A stretch of 64,000 nt of DNA, from positions 62,001 to 126,000 of the forward strand of contig JAEWCQ010000033.1 in the NCBI GenBank assembly GCA_023390555.1, written 5' to 3'. Every line of letters begins with the position of its first letter. The first letter of the stretch is position 1. The DNA is from Bacillota bacterium. GTDB lineage: Bacteria > Bacillota > Clostridia > Lachnospirales > Lachnospiraceae. The translations under genes were made by a program, and so were the position numbers. The notes below the pieces were generated by a model. The model was not told the DNA's origin. It saw nothing but the letters and a program-made list of their open reading frames with translations, and ran no database searches. Of this stretch, positions 17,268-26,327 are shown piece by piece.

Positions 17268-17501
17268 ATGTTAGAAAAAATGAAAGAGATTATTACGGAA
17301 CAGTTAAACTTAGAGGGCGTTGAAGTTACAGAGGCATCTAATTTTAAAGATGATCTTGGAGCAGATTCATTGGATTTATTTGAACTGGTTATGGCATTGG
17401 AAGAAGAGTTCGGTGTGGAGATTCCGTCAGAGGATCTGGAAAAAATCGCAACTGTCGGAGATGTTATGAACTACATGAAGGAAAAAGGCGTAGAGGCATA
17501 A
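17268..17501 (+). CDS. acpP: Acyl carrier protein
   Basis: 77 residues, acidic, with the 4'-phosphopantetheine attachment motif GADSLDLFELVMALEEEF; Ser34 is the modified residue. It carries growing acyl chains for all Fab enzymes in the operon. The ATG at 17268 has AAGGAG at 9 nt; an in-frame ATG at 17247 lacks one. First gene behind the TTTG-N5-CAAA dyads. Confidence 0.96.
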   Translation: MLEKMKEIITEQLNLEGVEVTEASNFKDDLGADSLDLFELVMALEEEFGVEIPSEDLEKIATVGDVMNYMKEKGVEA

Positions 17502-17521
17502 GCATTCAGAAGGAGAAATTC

Positions 17522-18448
17522 ATGAATACAAGAATAACCGATATGCTTGGAATAAAATACCCAATTATTCAGGGCGGTATGGCATGGGTTGCGGAACATC
17601 ATCTCGCGGCGGCTGTGTCGAATGCCGGAGGACTTGGGTTGATTGGAGCGGCCAGTGCCCCGCCTGAAGTGGTGAGAGAAGAGATCCGCAAGGCAAAGGC
17701 ATTGACCGATCAGCCATTTGGAGTGAACGTAATGCTGATGAATCCGAATGCACCGGAAGTTGCAAAAGTAATCGTAGAAGAAGGTGTAAAAGTCGTCACG
17801 ACAGGCGCAGGAAATCCTGCCAAATTCATGGCGATGTGGAAAGAGGCCGGTGTAAAGGTCATTCCGGTTGTTGCCAGTGTGGCGATGGCGAAACTGATGG
17901 AACGCGGGGGCGCCGATGCTGTTGTGGCGGAAGGGATGGAATCAGGCGGACACATCGGGTTTGCAACTACCATGACTCTTGTTCCGCAGATTGTGGATGC
18001 AGTAAAGATTCCGGTGATTGCAGCAGGTGGAATCGGAGATGGAAGAGGTTACGCCGCAGCAATGATGCTCGGTGCAAGTGCGGTTCAGATGGGAACACGC
18101 TTTGTGGTGGCAAACGAATCCATTGTTCATGACAATTATAAGGAAAAATTGATTAAGGCAAAAGATATTGATTCGGAAGTGACGGGAATGAGCACGGGAC
18201 ATCCGATCCGCGTCCTCCGGAATAAGATGACGAAGGAATATCTGAAGTTGGAGCAGGCAGGTGCTACTCTGGAAGAACTGGAGCTGCTCACCCTCGGTGC
18301 CCTTCGGAAAGCAGTGATCGAGGGTGATATCGTAAACGGAAGTATCATGGCAGGACAGATCGCAGGAATGATCAAAAAAACAGAATCCTGTGAAGAGATC
18401 ATACAGGATGTAATCGGAAACGGAGAGGCGCTTCTTTCAAGAGCGTGA
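17522..18448 (+). CDS. fabK: Enoyl-ACP reductase II (FMN-dependent)
   Basis: 308 residues, nitronate monooxygenase / FabK TIM barrel. Recognised by YPIIQGGMAWVAEHHLAAAV, SNAGGLGLIGA, PFGVNVML, VVAEGMESGGHIG, VIAAGGIGDGRG and GASAVQMGTRFV. The last three form the FMN phosphate-binding region. FabK reduces enoyl-ACP in the last elongation step and takes the place of FabI, which makes such organisms triclosan-insensitive at this step (family knowledge). It lies 20 nt after acpP with GGAGAAATTC as ribosome site. Confidence 0.95.
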   Translation: MNTRITDMLGIKYPIIQGGMAWVAEHHLAAAVSNAGGLGLIGAASAPPEVVREEIRKAKALTDQPFGVNVMLMNPNAPEVAKVIVEEGVKVVTTGAGNPAKFMAMWKEAGVKVIPVVASVAMAKLMERGGADAVVAEGMESGGHIGFATTMTLVPQIVDAVKIPVIAAGGIGDGRGYAAAMMLGASAVQMGTRFVVANESIVHDNYKEKLIKAKDIDSEVTGMSTGHPIRVLRNKMTKEYLKLEQAGATLEELELLTLGALRKAVIEGDIVNGSIMAGQIAGMIKKTESCEEIIQDVIGNGEALLSRA

Positions 18449-18482
18449 ACATAGTGAAGTATAGGAATGTAAGGAGGCTTAC

Positions 18483-19397
18483 ATGAACAAAACCGTATTT
18501 ATGTTCCCAGGTCAGGGAGCACAGTATAGCGGGATGGGAAAAGATTTTTATGAGAACATACCGGTCTGTAAGAAGATATTTGAAATCGCATCGGAAGTGA
18601 CCGGACTGGATATTCCTCATCTTTGCTTTGAAGAGAATGACGAGATTCATATTACGGAGTATACGCAGATTGCAATGCTTACCGTAGAGGCCGCTATTTT
18701 TGAAGCATTGGAGACACATGGAAAGAAACCGCAGGCAACCGCGGGGCTCAGTCTCGGCGAATACGGTGCACTGATTGCCTCCAAGGTCATGGAACCGCAG
18801 GAGGCTTTCCGCGTTGTGCGTCAGCGTGGAATTTTCATGCAGGAGGAAGTGCCGACAGGCGGCGCAATGTCCGCAATTTTGGGACTTGATGCAAAGAAGA
18901 TAGAAAAAGTCTGTGAACAGACGCAAGGCATTGTATCGATTGCGAATTACAATTGCCCGGGTCAGATCGTCATAACGGGAGAAGAGCAGGCAGTCGTAAA
19001 AGCGGCAGAGGAATGCAAGGCAGCGGGAGCCAAAAGGGCTGTTGCGCTGAAAGTCAGTGGGCCGTTTCATTCTAAGATGCTGACGGGAGCGGGAGAAAAG
19101 CTCCAAAAAGTGCTGGAGGATGCAAAAGTAGCGAAGTTTGCAATTCCCTATGTCTCAAATGTAACAGCAGACTATGTGACGGACGCAGGAGAAGTAAAAC
19201 CGTTGCTGATCCGTCAGGTATCATCTCCCGTACGTTGGCAGCAGACGATGGAACGTCTGATTGCGGACGGATTCAATGAATTTGTAGAAATCGGTCCAGG
19301 TCATACGCTGACCGGTTTTATCCGAAAAATCAACCGTGACGTGAAAACCGTCAATATTGAGAAACTGGAGGACTTTACGAACTATGTTGGAGAATAA
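18483..19397 (+). CDS. fabD: Malonyl-CoA:ACP transacylase
   Basis: 304 residues. FPGQGAQYSGMGKD at the N-terminus, the nucleophile elbow GLSLGEYGAL (Ser90), then KVSGPFHSKML with the catalytic His and a C-terminal EIGPGHTLTGFIRKI. It transfers malonyl groups from CoA to ACP. The 3' end overlaps fabG by 14 nt, implying translational coupling. Confidence 0.96.
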   Translation: MNKTVFMFPGQGAQYSGMGKDFYENIPVCKKIFEIASEVTGLDIPHLCFEENDEIHITEYTQIAMLTVEAAIFEALETHGKKPQATAGLSLGEYGALIASKVMEPQEAFRVVRQRGIFMQEEVPTGGAMSAILGLDAKKIEKVCEQTQGIVSIANYNCPGQIVITGEEQAVVKAAEECKAAGAKRAVALKVSGPFHSKMLTGAGEKLQKVLEDAKVAKFAIPYVSNVTADYVTDAGEVKPLLIRQVSSPVRWQQTMERLIADGFNEFVEIGPGHTLTGFIRKINRDVKTVNIEKLEDFTNYVGE

Positions 19398-20124
19398 AGT
19401 AGCTTTGGTAACAGGGGCCAGCCGTGGAATCGGAAAACAGATTGCCATTTCACTTGCGGCAGAAGGAGCGACGGTAATTGTGAATTACAACGGTTCAAAA
19501 GAGCGCGCTATGGAAACAGTACGGGAAATTGAACAGACGGGTGGAAAAGCCGATTCCTATCAGTGCAATGTTGCAGATGATGTGGACTGTGAAACAATGA
19601 TACGTGATCTGATCAAAAAATACGGTCATGTTGATATTCTTGTGAACAATGCAGGAATTACAAGAGATAATCTTCTGATGAAAATGAAAGAAGAGGAATT
19701 CGATGAGGTACTGGATACAAATTTAAAGGGAACCTTTCATACCATCCGCCATCTTTCACGCTACTTTCTCAAACAACGCAGCGGAAAAATCATTAATATC
19801 TCTTCGGTGTCGGGTATATCCGGAAATGCGGGTCAGGCAAATTACAGTGCCTCCAAAGCCGGAATCATCGGTCTTACAAAGAGTGTTGCAAGAGAACTTG
19901 CCTCCAGAGGAATCACGGTAAATGCAGTGGCACCGGGAATGGTAGATACCGAGATGACAGAAGTGCTGTCGGATAATGTCAAAAAGCAGGTGCTGGCACA
20001 GATTCCGCTGAAAAGAATGGGGACCACAGGCAACATTGCCGATGCGGTCGTATTTCTGGCATCTGAGAAAGCCGATTATATCACCGGTCAGGTTCTTGCC
20101 GTAGACGGTGGAATGACAATGTAA
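19384..20124 (+). CDS. fabG: 3-oxoacyl-ACP reductase
   Basis: 246 residues, short-chain dehydrogenase. NADP-binding TGASRGIG near the start, NNAGITRDNLL, catalytic Ser in INISSVSGISGNAGQ and YSASKAG with the Tyr/Lys pair. It reduces 3-ketoacyl-ACP. The start at 19384 lies inside the end of fabD; GGAGG is 12 nt upstream. Confidence 0.95.
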   Translation: MLENKVALVTGASRGIGKQIAISLAAEGATVIVNYNGSKERAMETVREIEQTGGKADSYQCNVADDVDCETMIRDLIKKYGHVDILVNNAGITRDNLLMKMKEEEFDEVLDTNLKGTFHTIRHLSRYFLKQRSGKIINISSVSGISGNAGQANYSASKAGIIGLTKSVARELASRGITVNAVAPGMVDTEMTEVLSDNVKKQVLAQIPLKRMGTTGNIADAVVFLASEKADYITGQVLAVDGGMTM

Positions 20125-20143
20125 AAAACAGAAAGGTAAGATT

Positions 20144-21379
20144 ATGAGCAGAAGAGTGGTAGTTACAGGAATGGGTGCGATTACTCCGATTGGAAACAAT
20201 GTGAAAGATTTCTGGAATGGAATTGTAAATGGACAGCTTGGATTTGGTGAGATTACTCATTTTGACACAGCGGATTACAAATGCCATCTTGCGGCAGAAG
20301 TAAAAGATTTTGATGTGAAAGAATATATGGATTTTCGTTCCGCCAAAAGAATGGAGTTGTTCTGCCAGTATGCGGTGGCAGCAGCGAAAGAAGCCATGGA
20401 TGATGCAGGTCTCAATCTGGCAGAAGAAGATCCGTATCAGGTAGGCTGTTCGATCAGCTCCGGCATCGGTAGCCTTCAGGCAGTGGAAAAAGAGCATCGG
20501 AAACTGCTGGAGAGAGGCCCGTCAAAGGTGAATCCGCTTCTGGTACCACTGATGATATCCAATATGGCAGCCGGAAATGTTTCGATTCAGTTTGGGCTGA
20601 AAGGAAAAAGCATCAATGTGGTAACCGCCTGTGCTTCGGGAACGAATGCGATTGGAGAAGCTTTCCGTACCATCCAGTATGGGGATGCACAGGTTATGGT
20701 CGCAGGAGGAACAGAAGGAAGCGTGACACCGATCGGCATCGCGGGATTTACTTCATTGACTGCACTGTCCACAGAAACGGATCCGGCAAAGGCATCCCTT
20801 CCGTTTGACAAAAACAGAAGCGGATTTGTCATGGGAGAAGGTGCGGGTATTGTGATCCTGGAAGAGCTGGAGCATGCAAAAAAACGCGGTGCAAAAATCT
20901 ATGCAGAAGTAGTCGGTTATGGCTGCACCTCCGATGCTTATCATATCACTTCTCCGGCAGAGGACGGCTCCGGTGCTGCAAGAGCGATGCTCAATGCGGT
21001 AGCCGATGCAGACGTAGCCACTGCCGACATCACTTATATCAATGCACATGGAACAGGAACCAATTATAATGACTTATTTGAAACGAGAGCGATCAAACTC
21101 GCCTTCGGGGAACATGCGGCAGATATCAGAATAAACTCTACCAAATCCATGATCGGGCATCTGCTCGGCGCGGCAGGAGCAGTGGAATTCATCGTCTGCG
21201 TGAAAGAGATTGAAGAAAATTATCTGCATGAGACCGTTGGTTACACAACACCGGATGAGGAACTGGATCTGGATTACTGTAAAGAACCTGTCCAGACAGA
21301 AGTGAAGTATGCATTGAGCAATTCACTCGGGTTTGGCGGGCACAACGCAAGCATTCTTGTAAAAAAATATGAGGTATAA
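20144..21379 (+). CDS. fabF: 3-oxoacyl-ACP synthase II
   Basis: 411 residues. Condensing-enzyme triad: Cys163 in VTACASGTNAIG, His in NAHGTGTNYND and His in STKSMIGHLLGAAGA. RRVVVTGMGAITPIGN at the N-terminus is typical of FabF. It elongates acyl-ACP with malonyl-ACP. Its stop overlaps the fabZ start (TAATG). Confidence 0.96.
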   Translation: MSRRVVVTGMGAITPIGNNVKDFWNGIVNGQLGFGEITHFDTADYKCHLAAEVKDFDVKEYMDFRSAKRMELFCQYAVAAAKEAMDDAGLNLAEEDPYQVGCSISSGIGSLQAVEKEHRKLLERGPSKVNPLLVPLMISNMAAGNVSIQFGLKGKSINVVTACASGTNAIGEAFRTIQYGDAQVMVAGGTEGSVTPIGIAGFTSLTALSTETDPAKASLPFDKNRSGFVMGEGAGIVILEELEHAKKRGAKIYAEVVGYGCTSDAYHITSPAEDGSGAARAMLNAVADADVATADITYINAHGTGTNYNDLFETRAIKLAFGEHAADIRINSTKSMIGHLLGAAGAVEFIVCVKEIEENYLHETVGYTTPDEELDLDYCKEPVQTEVKYALSNSLGFGGHNASILVKKYEV

Positions 21380-21819
21380 TGATGTCAATTTTATCTGCAA
21401 AGGAAATTATGGATATTATCCCACACAGACAGCCGTTTATGCTGGTGGATACAATCGAAGAAATGGAACCGGGCGTTCGTGCCGTCGGCAGAAAATGTGT
21501 CAGCTATAATGAACCGTTTTTTGCAGGGCATTTTCCGGGAGAACCGGTGATGCCGGGCGTACTGATTATCGAAGCGCTGGCGCAGACCGGAGCCGTTGCA
21601 ATCCTGTCAATGCCGGATCACAAGGGCAAGACAGCATATTTTGCAGGGATTAATTCCGCCAAGTTCAAGAAAAAAGTAGTTCCGGGAGATGTATTGACAC
21701 TGGAAACAGAGATTGTCAAGTTCAAGGGGCCGATCGGAGTCGGCAAGGCAACCGCGACAGTAGACGGAAAGGTGGCTGCAACAGCAGAGCTTGTATTTGC
21801 GATTGGAAGTGGTGAGTAA
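21379..21819 (+). CDS. fabZ: 3-hydroxyacyl-ACP dehydratase
   Basis: 146 residues, hot-dog fold. IIPHRQPFMLVD, then FAGHFPGEPVMPGVLIIEALAQTGA with the catalytic His and Glu. It dehydrates 3-hydroxyacyl-ACP. The ATG at 21379 overlaps the fabF stop; the adjacent ATG at 21382 is better spaced from GAGG and may be the true start. Confidence 0.95.
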   Translation: MMSILSAKEIMDIIPHRQPFMLVDTIEEMEPGVRAVGRKCVSYNEPFFAGHFPGEPVMPGVLIIEALAQTGAVAILSMPDHKGKTAYFAGINSAKFKKKVVPGDVLTLETEIVKFKGPIGVGKATATVDGKVAATAELVFAIGSGE

Positions 21820-21820
21820 A

Positions 21821-23542
21821 ATGGGATTGAAAATAATTGAAAAGATCAAAGAGGCCAAACGGGAAAATGCCTTGCAGATTGAGGAGCAGGAAGAGCCTCC
21901 GAAGCAGGTCGTCTTTTGCAAGGGCTGCGGCAGGACACTTGATAAAACGGAAGTGGTGCGCAGCAAATATGTCTGCAGTGTATGCGGCTATTATTTTCGT
22001 GTCAACACAAAGAACCGGATAAAAATGGTCGCAGATCCTCAGAGTTTTGAATTGTGGTTTGAAGAAATGGACAGTAAGAATCCACTCCACTTTCCGGACT
22101 ACGAGGAAAAACTTCAGGAGGTTCGGGAGAAAACCGGACTTTCGGAGGGCATTACCGTAGGAAAAGGAAAGATCTATGGTGAGGATACCGTGATCGGCAT
22201 CTGTGACTCCCGGTTCCTCATGGGAAGCATGGGGCATGCGGTCGGAGAAAAAATCGCAGCTGCCGTAGAGCGGGCAACGCAGGAGCGTCTCCCGGTCATT
22301 CTTTTCTGCTGTTCCGGCGGCGCGAGAATGCAGGAGGGAATCATTTCCCTGATGCAGATGGCAAAGACCTCAGCAGCATTGAAACGGCATTCCGATCAAG
22401 GGCTTTTATATATACCGGTACTGACAGATCCGACAACCGGAGGTGTTACCGCAAGCTTTGCAATGCTCGGGGATATTATTCTGGCGGAACCGGGGGCTCT
22501 GATCGGTTTCGCCGGACCGCGTGTCATTGAACAGACGATTGGAGAGAAACTGCCGGAAGGGTTCCAGAGGGCTGAATTTCAGCTGGAGCATGGGTTTGTG
22601 GATGCAATCGTGGAACGGAAGGACTTAAAGAAGAAATTATATGAAATCTTAAAGCTTCACCGCCTTTCCGTGGCAGATGGATATGCGAATTTTGAACCCG
22701 GGATTGAGCTTGATGACAGACCGACAGAACTGATGCGGGAACGTGAGGTCAAATCACCGATTCTGGAAGCATGGGAAAAGGTGAAAAGAGCGAGACAGGT
22801 TGACAGACTTTCCGCAGAAGATTATATCGAAACGCTGTTCACAAAATTTATGGAACTGCACGGTGACAGACAGTACCGGGATGATCCTGCCATTGTGGGC
22901 GGGATTGCCTATTTTGATGGGCAGCCGGTTACCGTAATCGGCGTACAGAAGGGGAAAGACATGAAAGACTGTATGCTTCATAATTACGGCATGCCGTCCC
23001 CGGAGGGGTACCGCAAGGCGCTTCGACTGATGAAGCAGGCAGAGAAATTTCATCGTCCGATTATCACGTTCGTCAATACCGCAGGAGCTTTCTGCGGAAT
23101 GGAGGCGGAAGAACGCGGGCAGGGAGAGGCAATTGCACGGAACCTGTATGAGATGTCAGGGCTGAAAGTGCCGGTGCTTACGCTGATGATCGGCGAAGGC
23201 GGCAGCGGCGGTGCATTGGCACTAGCTGTCGGAAATGAGGTATGGATGATGGAAAATGCAACCTATTCGGTACTTTCACCCGAGGGGTTTGCATCCATTC
23301 TGTGGAAAGACGGCAAACGGGCAAAAGAGGCGGCCGGCATTATGAAAATTACCGCGCAGGATTTATATGAACTGGGTGTAGTAGAACGGATTATTCCGGA
23401 ATACGGTGCGGCGGATGAGAAGGCACTTTCTTCGATTGCCGGATATATGAGAAAGCAAATACATGAATTTTTAATGCGTGAAGATAAAAAAAGCGGAGAA
23501 GAATTAGCCGGTGAGCGCTATGACAGATTCCGCAGTTTTTAA
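21821..23542 (+). CDS. accDA: Acetyl-CoA carboxylase carboxyltransferase, fused beta-alpha subunit (AccD-AccA)
   Basis: 573 residues in one frame. Residues 1-about 290 are AccD: zinc ribbon with Cys33/36/52/55, SGGARMQEG and PTTGGVTASFAMLGD. From about residue 305 the AccA part follows: SPILEAWEKVKRARQ, FMELHGDRQYRDDPAIVGGIA, FVNTAGAFCGMEAEERGQ and GEGGSGGALALAVGN. The enzyme transfers carboxyl from carboxybiotin to acetyl-CoA, giving malonyl-CoA for FabD. In most bacteria the two halves are separate polypeptides. There is no stop or frameshift between them here. accB and accC, normally neighbours in Clostridia, are absent from this operon. Confidence 0.94.
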   Translation: MGLKIIEKIKEAKRENALQIEEQEEPPKQVVFCKGCGRTLDKTEVVRSKYVCSVCGYYFRVNTKNRIKMVADPQSFELWFEEMDSKNPLHFPDYEEKLQEVREKTGLSEGITVGKGKIYGEDTVIGICDSRFLMGSMGHAVGEKIAAAVERATQERLPVILFCCSGGARMQEGIISLMQMAKTSAALKRHSDQGLLYIPVLTDPTTGGVTASFAMLGDIILAEPGALIGFAGPRVIEQTIGEKLPEGFQRAEFQLEHGFVDAIVERKDLKKKLYEILKLHRLSVADGYANFEPGIELDDRPTELMREREVKSPILEAWEKVKRARQVDRLSAEDYIETLFTKFMELHGDRQYRDDPAIVGGIAYFDGQPVTVIGVQKGKDMKDCMLHNYGMPSPEGYRKALRLMKQAEKFHRPIITFVNTAGAFCGMEAEERGQGEAIARNLYEMSGLKVPVLTLMIGEGGSGGALALAVGNEVWMMENATYSVLSPEGFASILWKDGKRAKEAAGIMKITAQDLYELGVVERIIPEYGAADEKALSSIAGYMRKQIHEFLMREDKKSGEELAGERYDRFRSF

Positions 23543-23553
23543 AGGAGTGTGCA

Positions 23554-24516
23554 ATGACAGGCAGAATATGTGGAACCGGCAGTGCCCTGCCGCGCCTTCG
23601 GGTGACCAACGATGATCTGAGTAAGATCATGGACACCTCGGATGAATGGATCAGGAGCAGAACCGGAATAGAGGCAAGACATCTTGCGACAGAAGAGACA
23701 ACGACAAGCCTTTCTGTGGAAGCAGCAAAACAGGCGTTGGAGGAGGCAGGTGTGCAAGCGGAAGACCTGGATCTGATCATCGCCGCAACAGTATCCGCCG
23801 ACCGCCTGATACCGACCCTGTCCTGCGAGATACAGAGTGCACTCGGTGCGAAACATGCGACGGCATTTGACATTGGAGCGGCATGCTCCGGATTTTTATT
23901 CGCACTCAGTACCGTGCAGGCGTACATCATGAGTGGGCAGTGTAAAAAGGCATTGATTGTGGGTGCGGAGGTACTGTCGAAAATCATGGACTGGGAAGAC
24001 CGTTCTACCTGCGTACTGTTTGGAGATGGGGCCGGTGCTGCCGTCATCTGTGCAGAAGATACCGGAATCATACAGGTGGTACACGGTTCCGACGGAGCAA
24101 AGGGGATGGTGCTTGCCTGTGATAACCGGCCGGTCAATAATCCCTATAAGAAAAATACGGCAGATCTGTCCTATGTGTCCATGAATGGGCAGGAAGTCTA
24201 TAAATTCGCAGTACGTACGGTGCCACTCTGTATCCATGAGGCACTGGAAAAGTCTGGGACAGCAGCAGATGATATCTCCTGTTTTGTATTGCATCAGGCC
24301 AATCTGCGTATCATCGAAGCGGTTGCAAAACGACTGGAACAGCCAATGGAGAAATTTCCGATTAATTTAAACGAGTGCGGAAATATTTCTGCCGCAAGTG
24401 TTCCGATTTTGCTTGATAATGTCAACCGCCGTGGTATGATAAAGAAAGGAGATAAAATCGTACTGGCAGGTTTTGGCGCAGGCCTTACCTGGGGAGCCGC
24501 CGTACTGACCTGGTAG
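23554..24516 (+). CDS. fabH: 3-oxoacyl-ACP synthase III
   Basis: 320 residues. Catalytic Cys111 (DIGAACSGFLFAL), His in VLHQANLRIIEAV and Asn in NECGNISAASVPILLD; LTWGAAVLTW at the end. It starts fatty-acid synthesis by condensing an acyl-CoA primer with malonyl-ACP. It is near the end of the operon rather than the beginning as in many Clostridia. Clear AAAGGAG ribosome site. Confidence 0.95.
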   Translation: MTGRICGTGSALPRLRVTNDDLSKIMDTSDEWIRSRTGIEARHLATEETTTSLSVEAAKQALEEAGVQAEDLDLIIAATVSADRLIPTLSCEIQSALGAKHATAFDIGAACSGFLFALSTVQAYIMSGQCKKALIVGAEVLSKIMDWEDRSTCVLFGDGAGAAVICAEDTGIIQVVHGSDGAKGMVLACDNRPVNNPYKKNTADLSYVSMNGQEVYKFAVRTVPLCIHEALEKSGTAADDISCFVLHQANLRIIEAVAKRLEQPMEKFPINLNECGNISAASVPILLDNVNRRGMIKKGDKIVLAGFGAGLTWGAAVLTW

Positions 24517-24529
24517 AGGAGAGAAGATA

Positions 24530-24988
24530 ATGAACACAGATAAGACCCTGAATGATATTCTGGTAAAGCTATTCAATGACCTGATGGAGATAGAGGACAA
24601 ATGTCTCATTACGGGAGAATTCCGCAATATTTCCAACAATGACATGCACGTGATTGAAGCGATCGGAGTCGAAGAGCCGAAAAGTATGTCGGAGATTGCA
24701 AAATCATTGAATATTACGACCGGAACACTGACAAAAAGCGTGGATGCGCTGGTAGATAAAAAGTATGTGGAACGGAACCGCAGCAGCAAGGATAAAAGGG
24801 TTGTACGACTGTCACTGACAGAATCAGGTGTTCGTGCCTTTGATCATCATGCACGATTTCATGAGAATATGATTCGTGATATTAAGCAGGAAATGAATGA
24901 AGAAGAGACCAGAATTCTGATTGCCACACTGGGCAAGCTGGTTTCTTATTTTCAGGAACAGTATAAAGAATATTTGCACCGTAAATAG
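24530..24988 (+). CDS. MarR-family regulator, probable FabT-like repressor of the fab operon
   Basis: 152 residues, winged helix. NISNNDMHVIEAIG, PKSMSEIAKSLNITTGTLTKSVDALVDKKYVER and the wing SSKDKRVVRLSLTESG are typical MarR/FabT features. FabT proteins sense long-chain acyl-ACP and repress fab genes. This gene is the last of the fab operon, and the promoter has three TTTG-N5-CAAA dyads of FabT-box form, giving a feedback loop. The regulatory assignment is inference from family and context. Confidence 0.85.
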   Translation: MNTDKTLNDILVKLFNDLMEIEDKCLITGEFRNISNNDMHVIEAIGVEEPKSMSEIAKSLNITTGTLTKSVDALVDKKYVERNRSSKDKRVVRLSLTESGVRAFDHHARFHENMIRDIKQEMNEEETRILIATLGKLVSYFQEQYKEYLHRK

Positions 24989-25023
24989 GAAAACGGTGTA
25001 TCGCATAGCATCGTAGAGATGGA

Positions 25024-25087
25024 ATACAAAGCAGCATGACAAAAGAGTGGAGGTGTTATCTCCGCTCTTTTGTCATGCTGCTTGTAT
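25024..25087. terminator. Bidirectional terminator between fab operon and araC gene
   Basis: A very long stem, about 27 bp with one bulge and one mismatch (arms begin at ATACAAAGCAGC and end at GCTGCTTGTAT), with a 7-nt loop GTGTTAT. It lies between convergent genes. Confidence 0.8.
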
Positions 25088-25130
25088 TTGGGGGTGCAGA
25101 CGGTAGTTGTATGCAAGGTTCGATGAATTG

Positions 25131-26123
25131 CTAAGAATGTAACTTTCGATATTCTTTCGGAAGCATCTGATATTGCGCCTGAAAGCATTTGTAAAATTGG
25201 TTGAGATTACTCATTCCGATTTCAGAGGCAATATGCTGAATGGATTGGTCTGTATTTTCTAACATGGAACATGCAACGATCATGCGTTGACGTGTTTGAA
25301 TTTCTTTAAAGGTCTTATGCGTACGCTGGTGAATTAATGTGGATAAGTACTTTGGATGATAATTGAACTTTTCCGCCACATCACGGAGTGTACAGTCCGC
25401 ATAATGCAATTCGATATAATGCATGATATCCACAAGGTTATCAGAGACATTGGATGAAATCTGGATAAAATGTTCTCCGGTATCTACGGAATATAATCGT
25501 AAAAGTTCAATGATGATAATCAAAAGATAACTTTTCATAATTTCCTTACGGTATAATCGAATATCGAAATATTCAAGTAAAAGCATCGAAAACATCTCGC
25601 AAATCTTATTGGAATGTCCGGTCCGAAAAATAAGGTACTGGTCATGATTATCGTTATTGGACAAGGCGGAGAGAAGAAAACTGGCCATGACGCTCTGATC
25701 CTTTAAACGATTGAAAAAACTGTCTGAGAAAAATTCATTACTCATACTGATATTGATGATAATATCGTTTTCTCCCGTCTTAAATTTGTGGCGTATGACA
25801 TCCCGATCGAAGATACAGACATCACCTGCCTCTAACGTGATGGATTTGTCGTCAATTTCATAAGAACAGCTGCCGGAATAAATATAATTCATATTCACAT
25901 TTGTATGGATATAATATGGAACCGGAACATACCGCGAGTCCTTACGGATCAGGATGTCATTTGCCTTTAACTCCGGCAGCTGGAAGCAGAGAACTTCCCG
26001 CCCGTTTATGAGCTTACGCTCCATAAAACGATAGGAAGGACTGAGTGCGCCCGGGTTGGCACGATAATATTTTTCGTGTTCACTGGGCTCTCTTAAAAAT
26101 TGGTCAAGCTCCTCTGTTGTCAT
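25131..26123 (-). CDS. AraC-family transcriptional regulator of the adjacent PTS cassette
   Basis: 330 residues. The N-terminal half is a cupin-like sensor domain (YIYSGSCSYEIDDKSITLEAGDVCIFD). The C-terminal about 100 residues hold two helix-turn-helix motifs (CTLRDVAEKFNYHPKYLSTL and IQHIASEIGMSNLNQFYKCFQ, ending MLPKEYRKL). It is transcribed away from the EIIBC gene across a 204-nt gap, so it is the obvious activator of that operon, responding to a beta-glucoside or its phosphate (inference). The ligand is not readable. Confidence 0.9.
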   Translation of the reverse strand: MTTEELDQFLREPSEHEKYYRANPGALSPSYRFMERKLINGREVLCFQLPELKANDILIRKDSRYVPVPYYIHTNVNMNYIYSGSCSYEIDDKSITLEAGDVCIFDRDVIRHKFKTGENDIIINISMSNEFFSDSFFNRLKDQSVMASFLLSALSNNDNHDQYLIFRTGHSNKICEMFSMLLLEYFDIRLYRKEIMKSYLLIIIIELLRLYSVDTGEHFIQISSNVSDNLVDIMHYIELHYADCTLRDVAEKFNYHPKYLSTLIHQRTHKTFKEIQTRQRMIVACSMLENTDQSIQHIASEIGMSNLNQFYKCFQAQYQMLPKEYRKLHS

Positions 26124-26180
26124 GATATTCCTCCTTGATATAATCTTACTTTTTGATATTCAATAACTGGATTAATAATA

Positions 26181-26217
26181 TTGAAAATAAATTAAAATGA
26201 AATATACTTTAAGTATA
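26181..26217 (+). promoter_or_regulatory. Probable promoter of the first PTS cassette with palindrome
   Basis: TTGAAA (26181-26186), 16-nt spacer, TATACT (26203-26208). The -10 is part of the palindrome TATACTT-T-AAGTATA (26203-26217). AT-rich surroundings make the call moderate. Confidence 0.5.
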
Positions 26218-26327
26218 AGTTAAATATTTGACTTGATTGTAGCATAGGAGTCGCTATCCTTACAAGAACTACAATCTGGAAATATGATATTTTTATTAAT
26301 GAAATAAGGAATACCAGGAGGGCTTTT

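Noticed and set aside
26124..26327. RAT/terminator leader in front of the first PTS cassette
   Set aside because: No terminator stem or RAT-like sequence is present; the AraC gene is the plausible control.
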